A stretch of DNA of 64,000 nucleotides from Pseudorasbora parva. Its lineage: Eukaryota; Chordata; Actinopteri; Cypriniformes; Gobionidae. The notes below the pieces were generated by a model. It searched no databases and was not told where the DNA came from. It saw nothing but the letters and a program-made list of their open reading frames with translations. How positions within the stretch are numbered: position 1 is the stretch's first letter; each line of letters opens with the position of its first letter. The translations under genes were made by a program, and so were the position numbers. Positions 51,378-64,000 of the stretch are shown here, piece after piece. Location of the stretch: NCBI RefSeq assembly GCF_024679245.1, contig NC_090173.1:27182160-27246159 (forward strand). Reading direction: 5' to 3'.

Positions 51378-53309
51378 ATGTCATCAGCGAAAGGAGTAGC
51401 TATTGGAATTGACCTGGGCACCACCTACTCCTGTGTGGGGGTGTTTCAGCATGGAAAAGTGGAGATCATCGCCAATGACCAGGGGAACAGAACAACACCC
51501 AGCTATGTTGCCTTCACAGACACAGAGAGGCTCATTGGGGATGCAGCTAAAAACCAGGTGGCCATGAACCCCAACAACACCGTGTTTGATGCCAAGAGGC
51601 TGATTGGCAGGAAGTTTGATGACCCAGTAGTGCAGTCTGACATGAAGCACTGGTCCTTCCAAGTCGTCAGTGATAGCGGAAAACCAAAGGTTCAAGTCGA
51701 ATACAAAGGAGAAAACAAGACATTTTATCCTGAAGAAGTTTCCTCTATGGTCCTGGTGAAGATGAAGGAGATTGCTGAAGCTTATCTGGGGCAGAAGGTG
51801 ACAAACGCCGTTATCACAGTTCCTGCTTATTTCAATGACTCCCAGAGGCAAGCCACAAAAGATGCAGGAGTAATCGCTGGGCTCAATGTCCTCAGAATCA
51901 TCAACGAGCCCACAGCTGCAGCCATCGCCTACGGCCTTGACAAAGGCAAAGGAGGAGAGCGTAATGTCCTGATCTTTGACCTGGGTGGAGGCACCTTTGA
52001 TGTGTCCATCCTGACCATTGAAGATGGCATCTTTGAGGTGAAGTCCACAGCCGGAGACACTCATCTGGGTGGCGAGGACTTTGACAACCGCATGGTGAAT
52101 CACTTTGTAGAAGAATTCAAAAGGAAGCACAAGAAAGACATCAGTCAGAACAAGAGGGCACTGAGGAGGCTGCGCACAGCGTGTGAGCGGGCCAAGAGAA
52201 CCCTCTCCTCCAGCTCTCAGGCCAGCATTGAGATCGACTCGCTGTACGAGGGCATCGACTTCTACACGTCCATCACCAGAGCCCGCTTTGAAGAGATGTG
52301 CTCAGACCTCTTCAGGGGAACACTTGAGCCTGTGGAGAAAGCCCTGAAAGATGCCAAGATGGACAAGTCTCAGATCCATGACATTGTTCTGGTTGGTGGA
52401 TCAACTAGAATCCCAAAGATCCAGAAGCTTCTGCAGGATTTCTTCAACGGCAGGGACTTGAACAAGAGCATCAACCCTGATGAGGCAGTGGCTTATGGTG
52501 CAGCGGTGCAAGCCGCCATCCTCATGGGTGACACATCTGGAAATGTCCAGGACCTGCTGCTGCTGGATGTTGCGCCACTGTCCCTGGGTATTGAAACCGC
52601 AGGTGGAGTCATGACGGCCCTCATCAAACGCAACACCACCATCCCCACCAAACAGACCCAGACCTTCACCACCTACTCAGACAACCAGCCTGGTGTCCTG
52701 ATCCAGGTGTTTGAGGGAGAGAGGGCCATGACCAAAGACAACAACCTGCTGGGTAAATTTGAGCTCACAGGAATTCCACCTGCACCTCGTGGAGTCCCTC
52801 AGATTGAGGTGACGTTTGACATTGACGCCAACGGAATCCTAAACGTGTCAGCGGTGGACAAAAGCACTGGAAAAGAGAACAAGATCACCATCACCAATGA
52901 CAAGGGCAGACTGAGCAAAGAGGACATTGAGAGAATGGTGCAGGAGGCAGACAAGTATAAAGCTGAAGATGATCTGCAAAGAGAGAAGATTGCTGCCAAA
53001 AACTCCCTGGAGTCTTATGCCTTCAACATGAAGAGCAGCGTGGAAGATGAGAACCTGAAAGGCAAGATCAGTGAGGATGACAAGAAGAAAGTCATAGAGA
53101 AGTGCAACCAGACCATCAGCTGGCTAGAGAACAACCAGCTGGCTGATAAAGAGGAGTATGAACATCAGCTGAAGGAACTGGAGAAAGTCTGCAACCCAAT
53201 CATCACTAAGCTTTATCAGGGAGGGATGCCAGCTGGAGGCTGTGGAGCTCAGGCACGCAGTGGATCAGGAGCCGCTTCCCAGGGACCAACTATTGAAGAG
53301 GTGGATTAA
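51378..53309 (+). CDS. hsp70: Hsp70, inducible cytosolic type, copy B
   Basis: This is a complete single-exon coding region of 643 residues with all three Hsp70 signatures and a terminal EEVD. Residue 324 is Lys and residue 628 is Ser; otherwise the protein equals the other copies. The start is in the second exon (from 51355, after acceptor 'tgttacag'), 23 bases in; the first exon is untranslated and the intron runs 50809-51354. The intron carries the hAT MITE. A poly-A signal AATAAA follows at 53649-53654, giving a 3'UTR of about 0.36 kb. Copy A lies head-to-head, 2.5 kb away. Confidence 0.98.
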   Translation: MSSAKGVAIGIDLGTTYSCVGVFQHGKVEIIANDQGNRTTPSYVAFTDTERLIGDAAKNQVAMNPNNTVFDAKRLIGRKFDDPVVQSDMKHWSFQVVSDSGKPKVQVEYKGENKTFYPEEVSSMVLVKMKEIAEAYLGQKVTNAVITVPAYFNDSQRQATKDAGVIAGLNVLRIINEPTAAAIAYGLDKGKGGERNVLIFDLGGGTFDVSILTIEDGIFEVKSTAGDTHLGGEDFDNRMVNHFVEEFKRKHKKDISQNKRALRRLRTACERAKRTLSSSSQASIEIDSLYEGIDFYTSITRARFEEMCSDLFRGTLEPVEKALKDAKMDKSQIHDIVLVGGSTRIPKIQKLLQDFFNGRDLNKSINPDEAVAYGAAVQAAILMGDTSGNVQDLLLLDVAPLSLGIETAGGVMTALIKRNTTIPTKQTQTFTTYSDNQPGVLIQVFEGERAMTKDNNLLGKFELTGIPPAPRGVPQIEVTFDIDANGILNVSAVDKSTGKENKITITNDKGRLSKEDIERMVQEADKYKAEDDLQREKIAAKNSLESYAFNMKSSVEDENLKGKISEDDKKKVIEKCNQTISWLENNQLADKEEYEHQLKELEKVCNPIITKLYQGGMPAGGCGAQARSGSGAASQGPTIEEVD

Positions 53310-53648
53310 AACAACACATAAACTGAATGGTGAAGGGACTGATATAAATCTTTCCTCTTTGGCTCTTCCATTTTTTTTTTTTCCAGGCCTCATTACATTA
53401 TGATATTTTTTTACCCACTAATGCTCACACATTTCTTCAGTTCAAAATTGATATGTAAACTGTTATCTCATTGTACAGTACATTAGTTTACTCCATCTGC
53501 CCATGAAAAACATTTGCTAATACAAAAATGTGTTAACCTAAGTCAATTTGTTTTGTTTTGATAATAAGCTTGAAATTTCTAAGATGTGATATTATTTTTT
53601 ATTTGTGATTTATTTATTCCATGTTGATACATGTTGTAAAACTATGTA

Positions 53649-53654
53649 AATAAA
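53649..53654 (+). other. poly-A signal of hsp70 copy B
   Basis: AATAAA about 340 bases after the stop; conserved at 58506-58511 in copy C. Confidence 0.75.
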
Positions 53655-54059
53655 ATGTTTAATATTTTTTCAAATTGTATTTTTTTTTAAAGTACTCTAA
53701 ATCTAAACAGTTGCCTTTATTCAAATAAATAAGACCGACATAATAACACTAAAGGCACCAAGAATATTACCAGACAGCAGTTTTGAGTCGACGGTGCAGA
53801 TTCACAAATGAATTTGGGTTAAAAATCATTCTACACATTTATGCTGTAGTTACTGATATAAGCAGCAGGGGTCAGTATGAGCTGACTGTAAAACAGACAA
53901 TTATACATTTCTGTATCTAGTGTAGCTAATCCTGCAAAGCTTTTTAGTTGAACCCTGATATGAGCACAGCAAAAAAGAGACTATGACATAATCTTCCTCA
54001 ACTTTAGATACCGATCCCTCATCACAACACCAATTAGCTGGCATCTTCATATGGAACAC

Positions 54060-54181
<122 letters not shown>

Positions 54182-55484
54182 GATGGTTAATTACCAATAG
54201 TGGAATTATGTCATTCATCTAGAGTGCGACACCATCTAGAGTTACCAAAGGAATATCGAATGTCAAACTGTAGAACACACTGCAAAGATACACAAATTAC
54301 GTGAAATATTGCAAAGTGGGTTTTCTAGTCTGGTTGAGTTGTTCTTAATAGATCAAAATATATTTGAATTACTTGCAGTTATTCTAAAAAAAAGCTTACT
54401 GTTAAAATATAAGTTTGTAATATTGTAAATCACGTAATGCTATGTTAACTGAATGCAATTGTTTGTGTAGCCTATTAAAGAACATTGAGTAGGCCTAAAT
54501 AATATTCAATGTAAATTTAAATTCTTTTGTTAGGTACAATAGCTACACAAACTTAAATTTAAAGTTATTTGAATAAAACAGGTTGTGTTTACTATAATTA
54601 TTCCAATTTGGAGTAGCCTAAAGCTTCAAAGCTATTTGCTTAATTTCGTACAATTTCAGTAATAGTATTACTGAACTAACTGTATTACTGGAAGTCTGAA
54701 ATACCAAATACAGCTATATCTAGGTTAATACACCATTTGAACATGCCGCTTTAACAAAGAACATTCACCCAGCTATTTTATTTTGGCCACTGATGCATTG
54801 CACAGCCCAAAGTTAATTTAGTAGCTTTAGATGAACTGTGCATTTGTAATCAGTTCACAATACACACGTGGCATCTTGTGTCAATAACATTTGAGGAAGA
54901 ATAATAATGGGTGAATTGGGAGAACAAAATAATACGCCCTGAATGCACTTAACAGTGACATCTGTTGACAATAGACCAGAATGACAAAACGTGCCAGTCA
55001 CCAATGTTCCAGAATCATCTCTTTATGGTAAATAAGACGTAAATAACTCCCACAGTCCTACATAAATGTAAAACTGAGGGTAAATAACAAATAGAAGAAA
55101 TGCAGGCACTGAAAAGCACAGCTGTATCCCACAAAAATACTTATAGCTATATTTATTATCAATGGAATAATTAGTTTGCCTCTTACGAGACTTTTTTGTT
55201 GCAAACTCGGACAATTTAATTAAAACGTCGATTTTAATGAACAAAAATAGCTAACATTAGTGGTTATTTCTTAATAGTTACATTTATTTTTGGCATACGA
55301 ACATAATTGGAACAAAAGTTTCTTAGTAGATTAAGCGTGTTTTTTGCATATTTTACTGCATGTCCATAAGGAATAAACAACTTAAACTGTTTAGCGTTCA
55401 CGAGAAATAGTCTGAATGCTTAAAAAATAAAAGCACCGCAGAGCACAGACTACGAGGCTCACTGAAAAGCTATTTAATATCACA

Positions 55485-55651
55485 GAAAACTCCAGAAATA
55501 GCTAGAACTGGACTGTACAATCACAGATATGTGTACGTTTGCAATGACGCAGCGTAGTGGGTGGAGCCATTTCGCTGTGCTGGTTTTTGATTGGTCGAAC
55601 TGGCTGGCGCTTTCGAGAAACTTCAACAGCACTATGCTGGAGAATATAAAA
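55485..55651 (+). promoter_or_regulatory. heat-shock promoter of hsp70 copy C
   Basis: This has the same layout as copy B: gap-type GAA repeats from 55485, perfect TTCGAGAAACTTC at 55612-55624 and TATAAAA at 55645-55651. The first exon ends at 55790 and the intron ends at 56212. Confidence 0.85.
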
Positions 55652-56235
55652 CACGACTGGTTTCAGTGATCAGATTCAGTTACAGACCTTGTGATATTTG
55701 GGAACACAGCGGAGAGAGCGAGACAGCGAAGTGTATCGTCCAGACAACGAGCCACAATACGCCTGTCAGAAAATATCTAAATCATTAAAGGTAAGTGTAA
55801 AATTAAAACTACCGCGGTGCTTTTTCTATTGAGTTTATCTACTTGCGCCATAAATCTGTACAACTAGCTTACAGTAAATTATGTTTTATCCTATAGCCTA
55901 CACGTTTCATGATTAGATATTAACACAGACATGTGATGAGAGCCACCTAACGAATTAAATAGGAATTTATTTATGTTTAACAAATAATTATATTGGGACT
56001 GTTTATACATAGTTGTATTAAACATTATTCATTGTAATAATAATAATATGGTCTTCTAATTTATTTTACCATTAGTGTGAACATGCTAAAATGTAAAAAA
56101 ATATTTATAAAAGAAAGAATTATTGTTTAACTGCAAAAATAATATTAATTGTATGGTTAAAATGAATAGTTTTACATCACAATTTCCAATTTTTTTCTTT
56201 TGCTTGTTACAGGTAGACATTAAAAGAAACCAAAC

Positions 56236-58167
56236 ATGTCATCAGCGAAAGGAGTAGCTATTGGAATTGACCTGGGCACCACCTACTCCTGTGTGGGGGT
56301 GTTTCAACATGGAAAAGTGGAGATCATCGCCAATGACCAGGGGAACAGAACAACACCCAGCTATGTTGCCTTCACAGACACAGAGAGGCTCATTGGGGAT
56401 GCAGCTAAAAACCAGGTGGCCATGAACCCCAACAACACCGTGTTTGATGCCAAGAGGCTGATTGGCAGGAAGTTTGATGACCCAGTAGTGCAGTCTGACA
56501 TGAAGCACTGGTCCTTCCAAGTCGTCAGTGATAGCGGAAAACCAAAGGTTCAAGTCGAATACAAAGGGGAAAACAAGACATTTTATCCTGAAGAAGTTTC
56601 CTCTATGGTCCTGGTGAAGATGAAGGAGATTGCTGAAGCTTATCTGGGGCAGAAGGTGACAAACGCCGTTATCACAGTTCCTGCTTATTTCAATGACTCC
56701 CAGAGGCAAGCCACAAAAGATGCAGGAGTAATCGCTGGGCTCAATGTCCTCAGAATCATCAACGAGCCCACAGCTGCAGCCATCGCCTACGGCCTTGACA
56801 AAGGCAAAGGAGGAGAGCGTAATGTCCTGATCTTTGACCTGGGTGGAGGCACCTTTGATGTGTCCATCCTGACCATTGAAGATGGCATCTTTGAGGTGAA
56901 GTCCACAGCCGGAGACACTCATCTGGGTGGCGAGGACTTTGACAACCGCATGGTGAATCACTTTGTAGAAGAATTCAAAAGGAAGCACAAGAAAGACATC
57001 AGTCAGAACAAGAGGGCACTGAGGAGGCTGCGCACAGCGTGTGAGCGGGCCAAGAGAACCCTCTCCTCCAGCTCTCAGGCCAGCATTGAGATCGACTCGC
57101 TGTACGAGGGCATCGACTTCTACACGTCCATCACCAGAGCCCGCTTTGAAGAGATGTGCTCAGACCTCTTCAGGGGAACACTTGAGCCTGTGGAGAAAGC
57201 CCTGAGAGACGCCAAGATGGACAAGTCTCAGATCCATGACATTGTTCTGGTTGGTGGATCAACTAGAATCCCAAAGATCCAGAAGCTTCTGCAGGATTTC
57301 TTCAATGGCAGGGACTTGAACAAGAGCATCAACCCTGATGAGGCAGTGGCTTATGGTGCAGCGGTGCAAGCCGCCATCCTCATGGGTGACACATCTGGAA
57401 ATGTCCAGGACCTGCTGCTGCTGGATGTTGCGCCACTGTCCCTGGGTATTGAAACCGCAGGTGGAGTCATGACGGCCCTCATCAAACGCAACACCACCAT
57501 CCCCACCAAACAGACCCAGACCTTCACCACCTACTCAGACAACCAGCCTGGTGTCCTGATCCAGGTGTTTGAGGGAGAGAGGGCCATGACCAAAGACAAC
57601 AACCTGCTGGGTAAATTTGAGCTCACAGGAATTCCACCTGCACCTCGTGGAGTCCCTCAGATTGAGGTGACGTTTGACATTGACGCCAACGGAATCCTAA
57701 ACGTGTCAGCGGTGGACAAAAGCACTGGAAAAGAGAACAAGATCACCATCACCAATGACAAGGGCAGACTGAGCAAAGAGGACATTGAGAGAATGGTGCA
57801 GGAGGCAGACAAGTATAAAGCTGAAGATGATCTGCAAAGAGAGAAGATTGCTGCCAAAAACTCCCTGGAGTCTTATGCCTTCAACATGAAGAGCAGCGTG
57901 GAAGATGAGAACCTGAAAGGCAAGATCAGTGAGGATGACAAGAAGAAAGTCATAGAGAAGTGCAACCAGACCATCAGCTGGCTAGAGAACAACCAGCTGG
58001 CTGATAAAGAGGAGTATGAACATCAGCTGAAGGAACTGGAGAAAGTCTGCAACCCAATCATCACTAAGCTTTATCAGGGAGGGATGCCAGCTGGAGGCTG
58101 TGGAGCTCAGGCACGCAGTGGATCAGGAGCCGCTTCCCAGGGACCAACTATTGAAGAGGTGGATTAA
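56236..58167 (+). CDS. hsp70: Hsp70, inducible cytosolic type, copy C
   Basis: This is a complete single-exon coding region of 643 residues with the Hsp70 signatures and EEVD end. Residue 324 is Arg and 628 is Ser. Only a handful of synonymous differences from copy B are visible, for example CAA for CAG at the Gln after VGVF and AAT for AAC in FFNGRD. The 5'UTR intron has no MITE and keeps about 75 bp lost from copy B. The poly-A signal is at 58506-58511. Confidence 0.98.
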   Translation: MSSAKGVAIGIDLGTTYSCVGVFQHGKVEIIANDQGNRTTPSYVAFTDTERLIGDAAKNQVAMNPNNTVFDAKRLIGRKFDDPVVQSDMKHWSFQVVSDSGKPKVQVEYKGENKTFYPEEVSSMVLVKMKEIAEAYLGQKVTNAVITVPAYFNDSQRQATKDAGVIAGLNVLRIINEPTAAAIAYGLDKGKGGERNVLIFDLGGGTFDVSILTIEDGIFEVKSTAGDTHLGGEDFDNRMVNHFVEEFKRKHKKDISQNKRALRRLRTACERAKRTLSSSSQASIEIDSLYEGIDFYTSITRARFEEMCSDLFRGTLEPVEKALRDAKMDKSQIHDIVLVGGSTRIPKIQKLLQDFFNGRDLNKSINPDEAVAYGAAVQAAILMGDTSGNVQDLLLLDVAPLSLGIETAGGVMTALIKRNTTIPTKQTQTFTTYSDNQPGVLIQVFEGERAMTKDNNLLGKFELTGIPPAPRGVPQIEVTFDIDANGILNVSAVDKSTGKENKITITNDKGRLSKEDIERMVQEADKYKAEDDLQREKIAAKNSLESYAFNMKSSVEDENLKGKISEDDKKKVIEKCNQTISWLENNQLADKEEYEHQLKELEKVCNPIITKLYQGGMPAGGCGAQARSGSGAASQGPTIEEVD

Positions 58168-58915
58168 AACAACACATAAACTGAATGGTGAAGGGACTGA
58201 TATAAATCTTTCCTCTTTGGCTCTTCCATTTTTTTTTTTCCAGGCCTCATTACATTATGATATTTTTTTACCCACTAATGCTCACACATTTCTTCAGTTC
58301 AAAATTGATATGTAAACTGTTATCTCATTGTACAGTACATTAGTTTACTCCATCTGCCCATGAAAAACATTTGCTAATACAAAAATGTGTTAACCTAAGT
58401 CAATTTGTTTTGTTTTGATAATAAGCTTGAAATTTCTAAGATGTGATATTATTTTTTATTTGTGATTTATTTATTCCATGTTGATACATGTTGTAAAACT
58501 ATGTAAATAAAATGTTTAATATTTTTTCAAATTGTATTTTTTTTAAAGTACTCTAAATCTAAACAGTTGCCTTCATTCAAATAAATAAGACCGACATAAT
58601 AACACTAAAGGCACCAAGAATATTACCAGACAGCAGTTTTGAGTCGACGGTGCAGATTCACAAATGAATTTGGGTTAAAAATCATTCTACACATTTATGC
58701 TGTAGTTACTGATATAAGCAGCAGGGGTCAGTATGAGCTGACTGTAAAACAGACAATTATACATTTCTGTATCTAGTGTAGCTAATCCTGCAAAGCTTTT
58801 TAGTTGAACCCTGATATGAGCACAGCAAAAAAGAGACTATGACATAATCTTCCTCAACTTTAGATACCGATCCCTCATCACAACACCAATTAGCTGGCAT
58901 CTTCATTTGGAACAC

Positions 58916-59079
<164 letters not shown>

Positions 59080-59117
59080 TGGTTAATTACCAATAGTGGA
59101 ATTATGTCATTCATCTA

Positions 59118-59501
59118 TCCCTTGATCGGCCCTCGCGGTCCAGCTGACCCCGATGGACTTTTCCTCCATTTTTGAAAAGTGTTCCCTTCATCTCAGGGCT
59201 ATGAGACTCTAAGACTTTTCCTAAATAATCTATCTAAACATGCAAAAAAAAAATCTGGGCTTGATTTGGTTGTTCTAAAGGTGTGTAAAAAATAAAAGGA
59301 CCGTTTAAGTCCCTCGGGGTCAGATTGAACCCACATTGAAAATGAATGGGAAAATGTAAAAAATATTTTTTTTTCACTTTGTTTGTCAAAACAAAATAAA
59401 CGAAATCCAGTATAAATCTGAAAAATTCTACATTTATATCAAGGTCTGGTCCTAGAGCATAAACACAAAGTGGAACAAACTTTCTATCCCATACACACAC
59501 A

Positions 59502-59552
<51 letters not shown>

Positions 59553-60346
59553 ACAAACAAACAAACACACTTCTTCACTCCTGTTCATTACTGTTTATTA
59601 GTGCTGTTATTTTGTTTTGTTTTCTATTGTGTTTGTTTTATTTACTTTTCTAAAATTAATTTCTTGTTCTAAAAAATAAATAATTTGTGATAAATAATTT
59701 TCTGAAATAAATATGTGATTACTCTCTTTTAGTGGCAACTTGTAACATTTCTGCAAATGTATGTATAATAATTAGCGAAAGCAAATAATTCAAAATATAT
59801 CATACAACAACAAAAATAAATACAAAAATACAGATTTTGAATGTATTTTAGAATGTTTAAATATATATTCACAAACTGTATATCATAAAATGTTGAAGTA
59901 TCAAGAAAAATGAAGTGAAATGAGTCCCTATATGGACCTCTAGTGGATAATGTGGTCATTGCACTTTGCATCTTAAATTATAAAGACTAACGTTTTTCGA
60001 CAAACCTGCAGATGACAGTATTCTATCCCTAACACATAGAGCAATGTCCAAAAACAATTTAGATTTAATTAAAATCATCATTTAAGTGATTTTATCATAA
60101 AAAAAATTGTTTTCCATGAGCCAATTTATGGAATAGTTGAGGAATTGTGCAGTAAATAGGTAAAAAACTACAAAATATCCACAAAAACACAGCATAAATG
60201 AATAGATGAGAAGTAAATAAAAAAACTGATATATAGTTTGCCGTATCAATTTTTTATATTTCCTTATGCAATTGCTCTGTAAAAGTTTGGGGTCTATCTG
60301 ACCCCAAGGGACTTAAACGTCACCCTACTTGAGGGCCGATCAAGGG
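59118..60346. mobile_element. DNA transposon with 3-bp duplication between hsp70 C and D
   Basis: The ends are CCCTTGATCGGCCCTC and its exact complement GAGGGCCGATCAAGGG. The flanks are CTA (59115-59117) and CTA (60347-60349). Unit 1 has the uninterrupted site 'cattcatctagagtgcg' at 54213-54229, proving insertion. The 1229-bp element has no transposase frame; a CA microsatellite lies inside (about 59510-59544). A 3-bp duplication fits PIF/Harbinger or CACTA-type elements; the superfamily is not settled. Confidence 0.9.
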
Positions 60347-61612
60347 CTAGAGTGCGACACCATCTGGAGTTACCAAAGGAATATCGAATGTCAAACTGTA
60401 GAACACACTGCAAAGATACACAAATTACGTGAAATATTGCAAAGTGGGTTTTCTAGTCTGGTTGAGTTGTTCTTAATAGATCAAAATATATTTGAATTAC
60501 TTGCAGTTATTCTAAAAAAAAGCTTACTGTTAAAATATAAGTTTGTAATATTGTAAATCACGTAATGCTATGTTAACTGAATGCAATTGTTTGTGTAGCC
60601 TATTAAAGAACATTGAGTAGGCCTAAATAATATTCAATGTAAATTTAAATTCTTTTGTTAGGTACAATAGCTACACAAACTTAAATTTAAAGTTATTTGA
60701 ATAAAACAGGTTGTGTTTACTATAATTATTCCAATTTGGAGTAGCCTAAAGCTTCAAAGCTATTTGCTTAATTTCGTACAATTTCAGTAATAGTATTACT
60801 GAACTAACTGTATTACCGGAAGTCTGAAATACCAAATACAGCTATATCTAGGTTAATACACCATTTGAACATGCCGCTTTAACAAAGAACATTCACCCAG
60901 CTATTTTATTTTGGCCACTGATGCATTGCACAGCCCAAAGTTAATTTAGTAGCTTTAGATGAACTGTGCATTTGTAATCAGTTCACAATACACACGTGGC
61001 ATCTTGTGTCAATAACATTTGAGGAAGAATAATAATGGGTGAATTGGGAGAACAAAATAATACGCCCTGAATGCACTTAACAGTGACATCTGTTGACAAT
61101 AGACCAGAATGACAAAACGTGCCAGTCACCAATGTTCCAGAATCATCTCTTTATGGTAAATAAGACGTAAATAACTCCCACAGTCCTACATAAATGTAAA
61201 ACTGAGGGTAAATAACAAATAGAAGAAATGCAGGCACTGAAAAGCACAGCTGTATCCCACAAAAATACTTATAGCTATATTTATTATCAATGGAATAATT
61301 AGTTTGCCTCTTACGAGACTTTTTTGTTGCAAACTCGGACAATTTAATTAAAACGTCGATTTTAATGAACAAAAATAGCTAACATTAGTGGTTATTTCTT
61401 AATAGTTACATTTATTTTTGGCATACGAACATAATTGGAACAAAAGTTTCTTAGTAGATTAAGCGTGTTTTTTGCATATTTTACTGCATGTCCATAAGGA
61501 ATAAACAACTTAAACTGTTTAGCGTTCACGAGAAATAGTCTGAATGCTTAAAAAATAAAAGCACCGCAGAGCACAGACTACGAGGCTCACTGAAAAGCTA
61601 TTTAATATCACA

Positions 61613-61779
61613 GAAAACTCCAGAAATAGCTAGAACTGGACTGTACAATCACAGATATGTGTACGTTTGCAATGACGCAGCGTAGTGGGTGGAGCCATTT
61701 CGCTGTGCTGGTTTTTGATTGGTCGAACTGGCTGGCGCTTTCGAGAAACTTCAACAGCACTATGCTGGAGAATATAAAA
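61613..61779 (+). promoter_or_regulatory. heat-shock promoter of hsp70 copy D
   Basis: GAA repeats start at 61613, TTCGAGAAACTTC is at 61740-61752 and TATAAAA at 61773-61779. One base differs from B and C just downstream ('tttcagggatc' for 'tttcagtgatc'). The first exon ends at 61918 and the intron ends at 62343. Confidence 0.85.
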
Positions 61780-62366
61780 CACGACTGGTTTCAGGGATCA
61801 GATTCAGTTACAGACCTTGTGATATTTGGGAACACAGCGGAGAGAGCGAGACAGCGAAGTGTATCGTCCAGACAACGAGCCACAATACGCCTGTCAGAAA
61901 ATATCTAAATCATTAAAGGTAAGTGTAAAATTAAAATTACCGCTGTGTTTTTTCTATGAAGTTTATCTACTTGCGCCATAAATCTGTACAACTAGCTTAC
62001 AGTAAATTATGTTTTATCCTATAGCCTACACGTTTCATGATTAGATATTAACACAGACATGTGATGAGAGCCACCTAACGAATTAAATAGGAATTTATTT
62101 ATGTTTAACAAATAATTATATTGGACTGTTTATACATAGTTGTATTAAACATTATTCATTGTAATAATAATAATAATATGGTCTTCTCATTTATTTAACC
62201 ATTAGTGTGAACATGCTAAAATGTAAAAAAAAAATTTATAAAAGAAATAATTATTGTTTAACTGCAAAAATAATATTAATTGTATGGTTAAAATGAATAG
62301 TTTTACATCACAATTTCCAATTTTTTTCTTTTGCTTGTTACAGGTAGACATTAAAAGAAACCAAAC

Positions 62367-64000
62367 ATGTCATCAGCGAAAGGAGTAGCTATTGGAATTG
62401 ACCTGGGCACCACCTACTCCTGTGTGGGGGTGTTTCAACATGGAAAAGTGGAGATCATCGCCAATGACCAGGGGAACAGAACAACACCCAGCTATGTTGC
62501 CTTCACAGACACAGAGAGGCTCATTGGGGATGCAGCTAAAAACCAGGTGGCCATGAACCCCAACAACACCGTGTTTGATGCCAAGAGGCTGATTGGCAGG
62601 AAGTTTGATGACCCAGTAGTGCAGTCTGACATGAAGCACTGGTCCTTCCAAGTCGTCAGTGATAGCGGAAAACCAAAGGTTCAAGTCGAATACAAAGGAG
62701 AAAACAAGACATTTTATCCTGAAGAAGTTTCCTCTATGGTCCTGGTGAAGATGAAGGAGATTGCTGAAGCTTATCTGGGGCAGAAGGTGACAAACGCCGT
62801 TATCACAGTTCCTGCTTATTTCAATGACTCCCAGAGGCAAGCCACAAAAGATGCAGGAGTAATCGCTGGGCTCAATGTCCTCAGAATCATCAACGAGCCC
62901 ACAGCTGCAGCCATCGCCTACGGCCTTGACAAAGGCAAAGGAGGAGAGCGTAATGTCCTGATCTTTGACCTGGGTGGAGGCACCTTTGATGTGTCCATCC
63001 TGACCATTGAAGATGGCATCTTTGAGGTGAAGTCCACAGCCGGAGACACTCATCTGGGTGGCGAGGACTTTGACAACCGCATGGTGAATCACTTTGTAGA
63101 AGAATTCAAAAGGAAGCACAAGAAAGACATCAGTCAGAACAAGAGGGCACTGAGGAGGCTGCGCACAGCGTGTGAGCGGGCCAAGAGAACCCTCTCCTCC
63201 AGCTCTCAGGCCAGCATTGAGATCGACTCGCTGTACGAGGGCATCGACTTCTACACGTCCATCACCAGAGCCCGCTTTGAAGAGATGTGCTCAGACCTCT
63301 TCAGGGGAACACTTGAGCCTGTGGAGAAAGCCCTGAGAGACGCCAAGATGGACAAGTCTCAGATCCATGACATTGTTCTGGTTGGTGGATCAACTAGAAT
63401 CCCAAAGATCCAGAAGCTTCTGCAGGATTTCTTCAACGGCAGGGACTTGAACAAGAGCATCAACCCTGATGAGGCAGTGGCTTATGGTGCAGCGGTGCAA
63501 GCCGCCATCCTCATGGGTGACACATCTGGAAATGTCCAGGACCTGCTGCTGCTGGATGTTGCGCCACTGTCCCTGGGTATTGAAACCGCAGGTGGAGTCA
63601 TGACGGCCCTCATCAAACGCAACACCACTATCCCCACCAAACAGACCCAGACCTTCACCACCTACTCAGACAACCAGCCTGGTGTCCTGATCCAGGTGTT
63701 TGAGGGAGAGAGGGCCATGACCAAAGACAACAACCTGCTGGGTAAATTTGAGCTCACAGGAATTCCACCTGCACCTCGTGGAGTCCCTCAGATTGAGGTG
63801 ACGTTTGACATTGACGCCAACGGAATCCTAAACGTGTCAGCGGTGGACAAAAGCACTGGAAAAGAGAACAAGATCACCATCACCAATGACAAGGGCAGAC
63901 TGAGCAAAGAGGACATTGAGAGAATGGTGCAGGAGGCAGACAAGTATAAAGCTGAAGATGATCTGCAAAGAGAGAAGATTGCTGCCAAAAACTCCCTGGA
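62367..64000 (+). CDS. hsp70: Hsp70, inducible cytosolic type, copy D (3' end outside window)
   Basis: The coding region is open from ATG at 62367 to the window end, covering 544 complete codons of an expected 643. It includes the whole nucleotide-binding domain, the linker and most of the substrate-binding domain. Residue 324 is Arg as in copy C. Scattered synonymous differences exist (for example ACT for ACC in the NTTIP stretch). No frameshift is visible. The missing part is due only to the window boundary, so the array may continue beyond it. Confidence 0.96.
   Translation, partial: MSSAKGVAIGIDLGTTYSCVGVFQHGKVEIIANDQGNRTTPSYVAFTDTERLIGDAAKNQVAMNPNNTVFDAKRLIGRKFDDPVVQSDMKHWSFQVVSDSGKPKVQVEYKGENKTFYPEEVSSMVLVKMKEIAEAYLGQKVTNAVITVPAYFNDSQRQATKDAGVIAGLNVLRIINEPTAAAIAYGLDKGKGGERNVLIFDLGGGTFDVSILTIEDGIFEVKSTAGDTHLGGEDFDNRMVNHFVEEFKRKHKKDISQNKRALRRLRTACERAKRTLSSSSQASIEIDSLYEGIDFYTSITRARFEEMCSDLFRGTLEPVEKALRDAKMDKSQIHDIVLVGGSTRIPKIQKLLQDFFNGRDLNKSINPDEAVAYGAAVQAAILMGDTSGNVQDLLLLDVAPLSLGIETAGGVMTALIKRNTTIPTKQTQTFTTYSDNQPGVLIQVFEGERAMTKDNNLLGKFELTGIPPAPRGVPQIEVTFDIDANGILNVSAVDKSTGKENKITITNDKGRLSKEDIERMVQEADKYKAEDDLQREKIAAKNSL

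Larger units (their letters stand above)
60751..64000 (+). repeat. tandem unit 3 of the hsp70 array (copy D, cut by window end)
   Basis: It aligns with unit 2 from 'gcttcaa' at 60751 to the window end, nearly base for base. Its length cannot be known here. Confidence 0.85.

Noticed and set aside
51384..52130. 248-residue open frame antisense to hsp70 (also at 48109-48855, 56242-56988, 62373-63119)
   Set aside because: It is a shadow of the codon pattern of the hsp70 nucleotide-binding domain, present in every copy and without its own promoter, family match or splice context.

Overview
The window is eukaryotic nuclear DNA from a cyprinid-like teleost fish. The evidence is spliced genes with GT-AG introns, vertebrate-specific protein families, very long AT, CT and CA microsatellites, and many short DNA transposons with TTAA or 8-bp target duplications of the kind common in carp and zebrafish genomes. 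The species cannot be fixed from the sequence. There is no bacterial or viral gene content and no CRISPR array.

Layout. (1) Positions 1-2711 are the 5' flank of acly. (2) Positions 2734-25009 (+) hold ATP-citrate lyase, complete in 27 coding exons that join in frame to 1092 residues. Its introns carry a LINE nested inside a DNA transposon, two hAT-type elements, degenerate repeats and a 140-bp foldback. (3) Positions about 26.0-36.5 kb are gene-poor and hold stacked mobile elements, including a TTAA-flanked element with a P2X7-tail-like gene fragment and a Tc1-like relic. (4) Positions 36852-40612 (-) hold the mitochondrial coenzyme Q-binding protein COQ10 in 5 coding exons (234 residues). 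(5) Positions 42903-45542 (-) hold 17-beta-hydroxysteroid dehydrogenase type 1 in 6 coding exons (293 residues). (6) From 46930 to the window end there is an inducible-type hsp70 cluster: copy A on the minus strand, then B, C and D on the plus strand as tandem units of about 4.7-4.9 kb (without later insertions). D is cut by the window end.

How the parts relate. ACLY makes cytosolic acetyl-CoA for lipid and sterol synthesis, COQ10 handles ubiquinone in mitochondria and HSD17B1 reduces estrone to estradiol. They share metabolic themes but nothing suggests co-regulation. The hsp70 copies form a real functional array. Each has its own TATA box, heat-shock elements and 5'UTR intron, and the coding sequences are almost identical. 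Copy A has a different promoter and untranslated regions from B-D, yet almost the same protein, which points to homogenisation limited to the coding exon. Two transposon insertions with visible empty sites in sister copies order the later history of the array.
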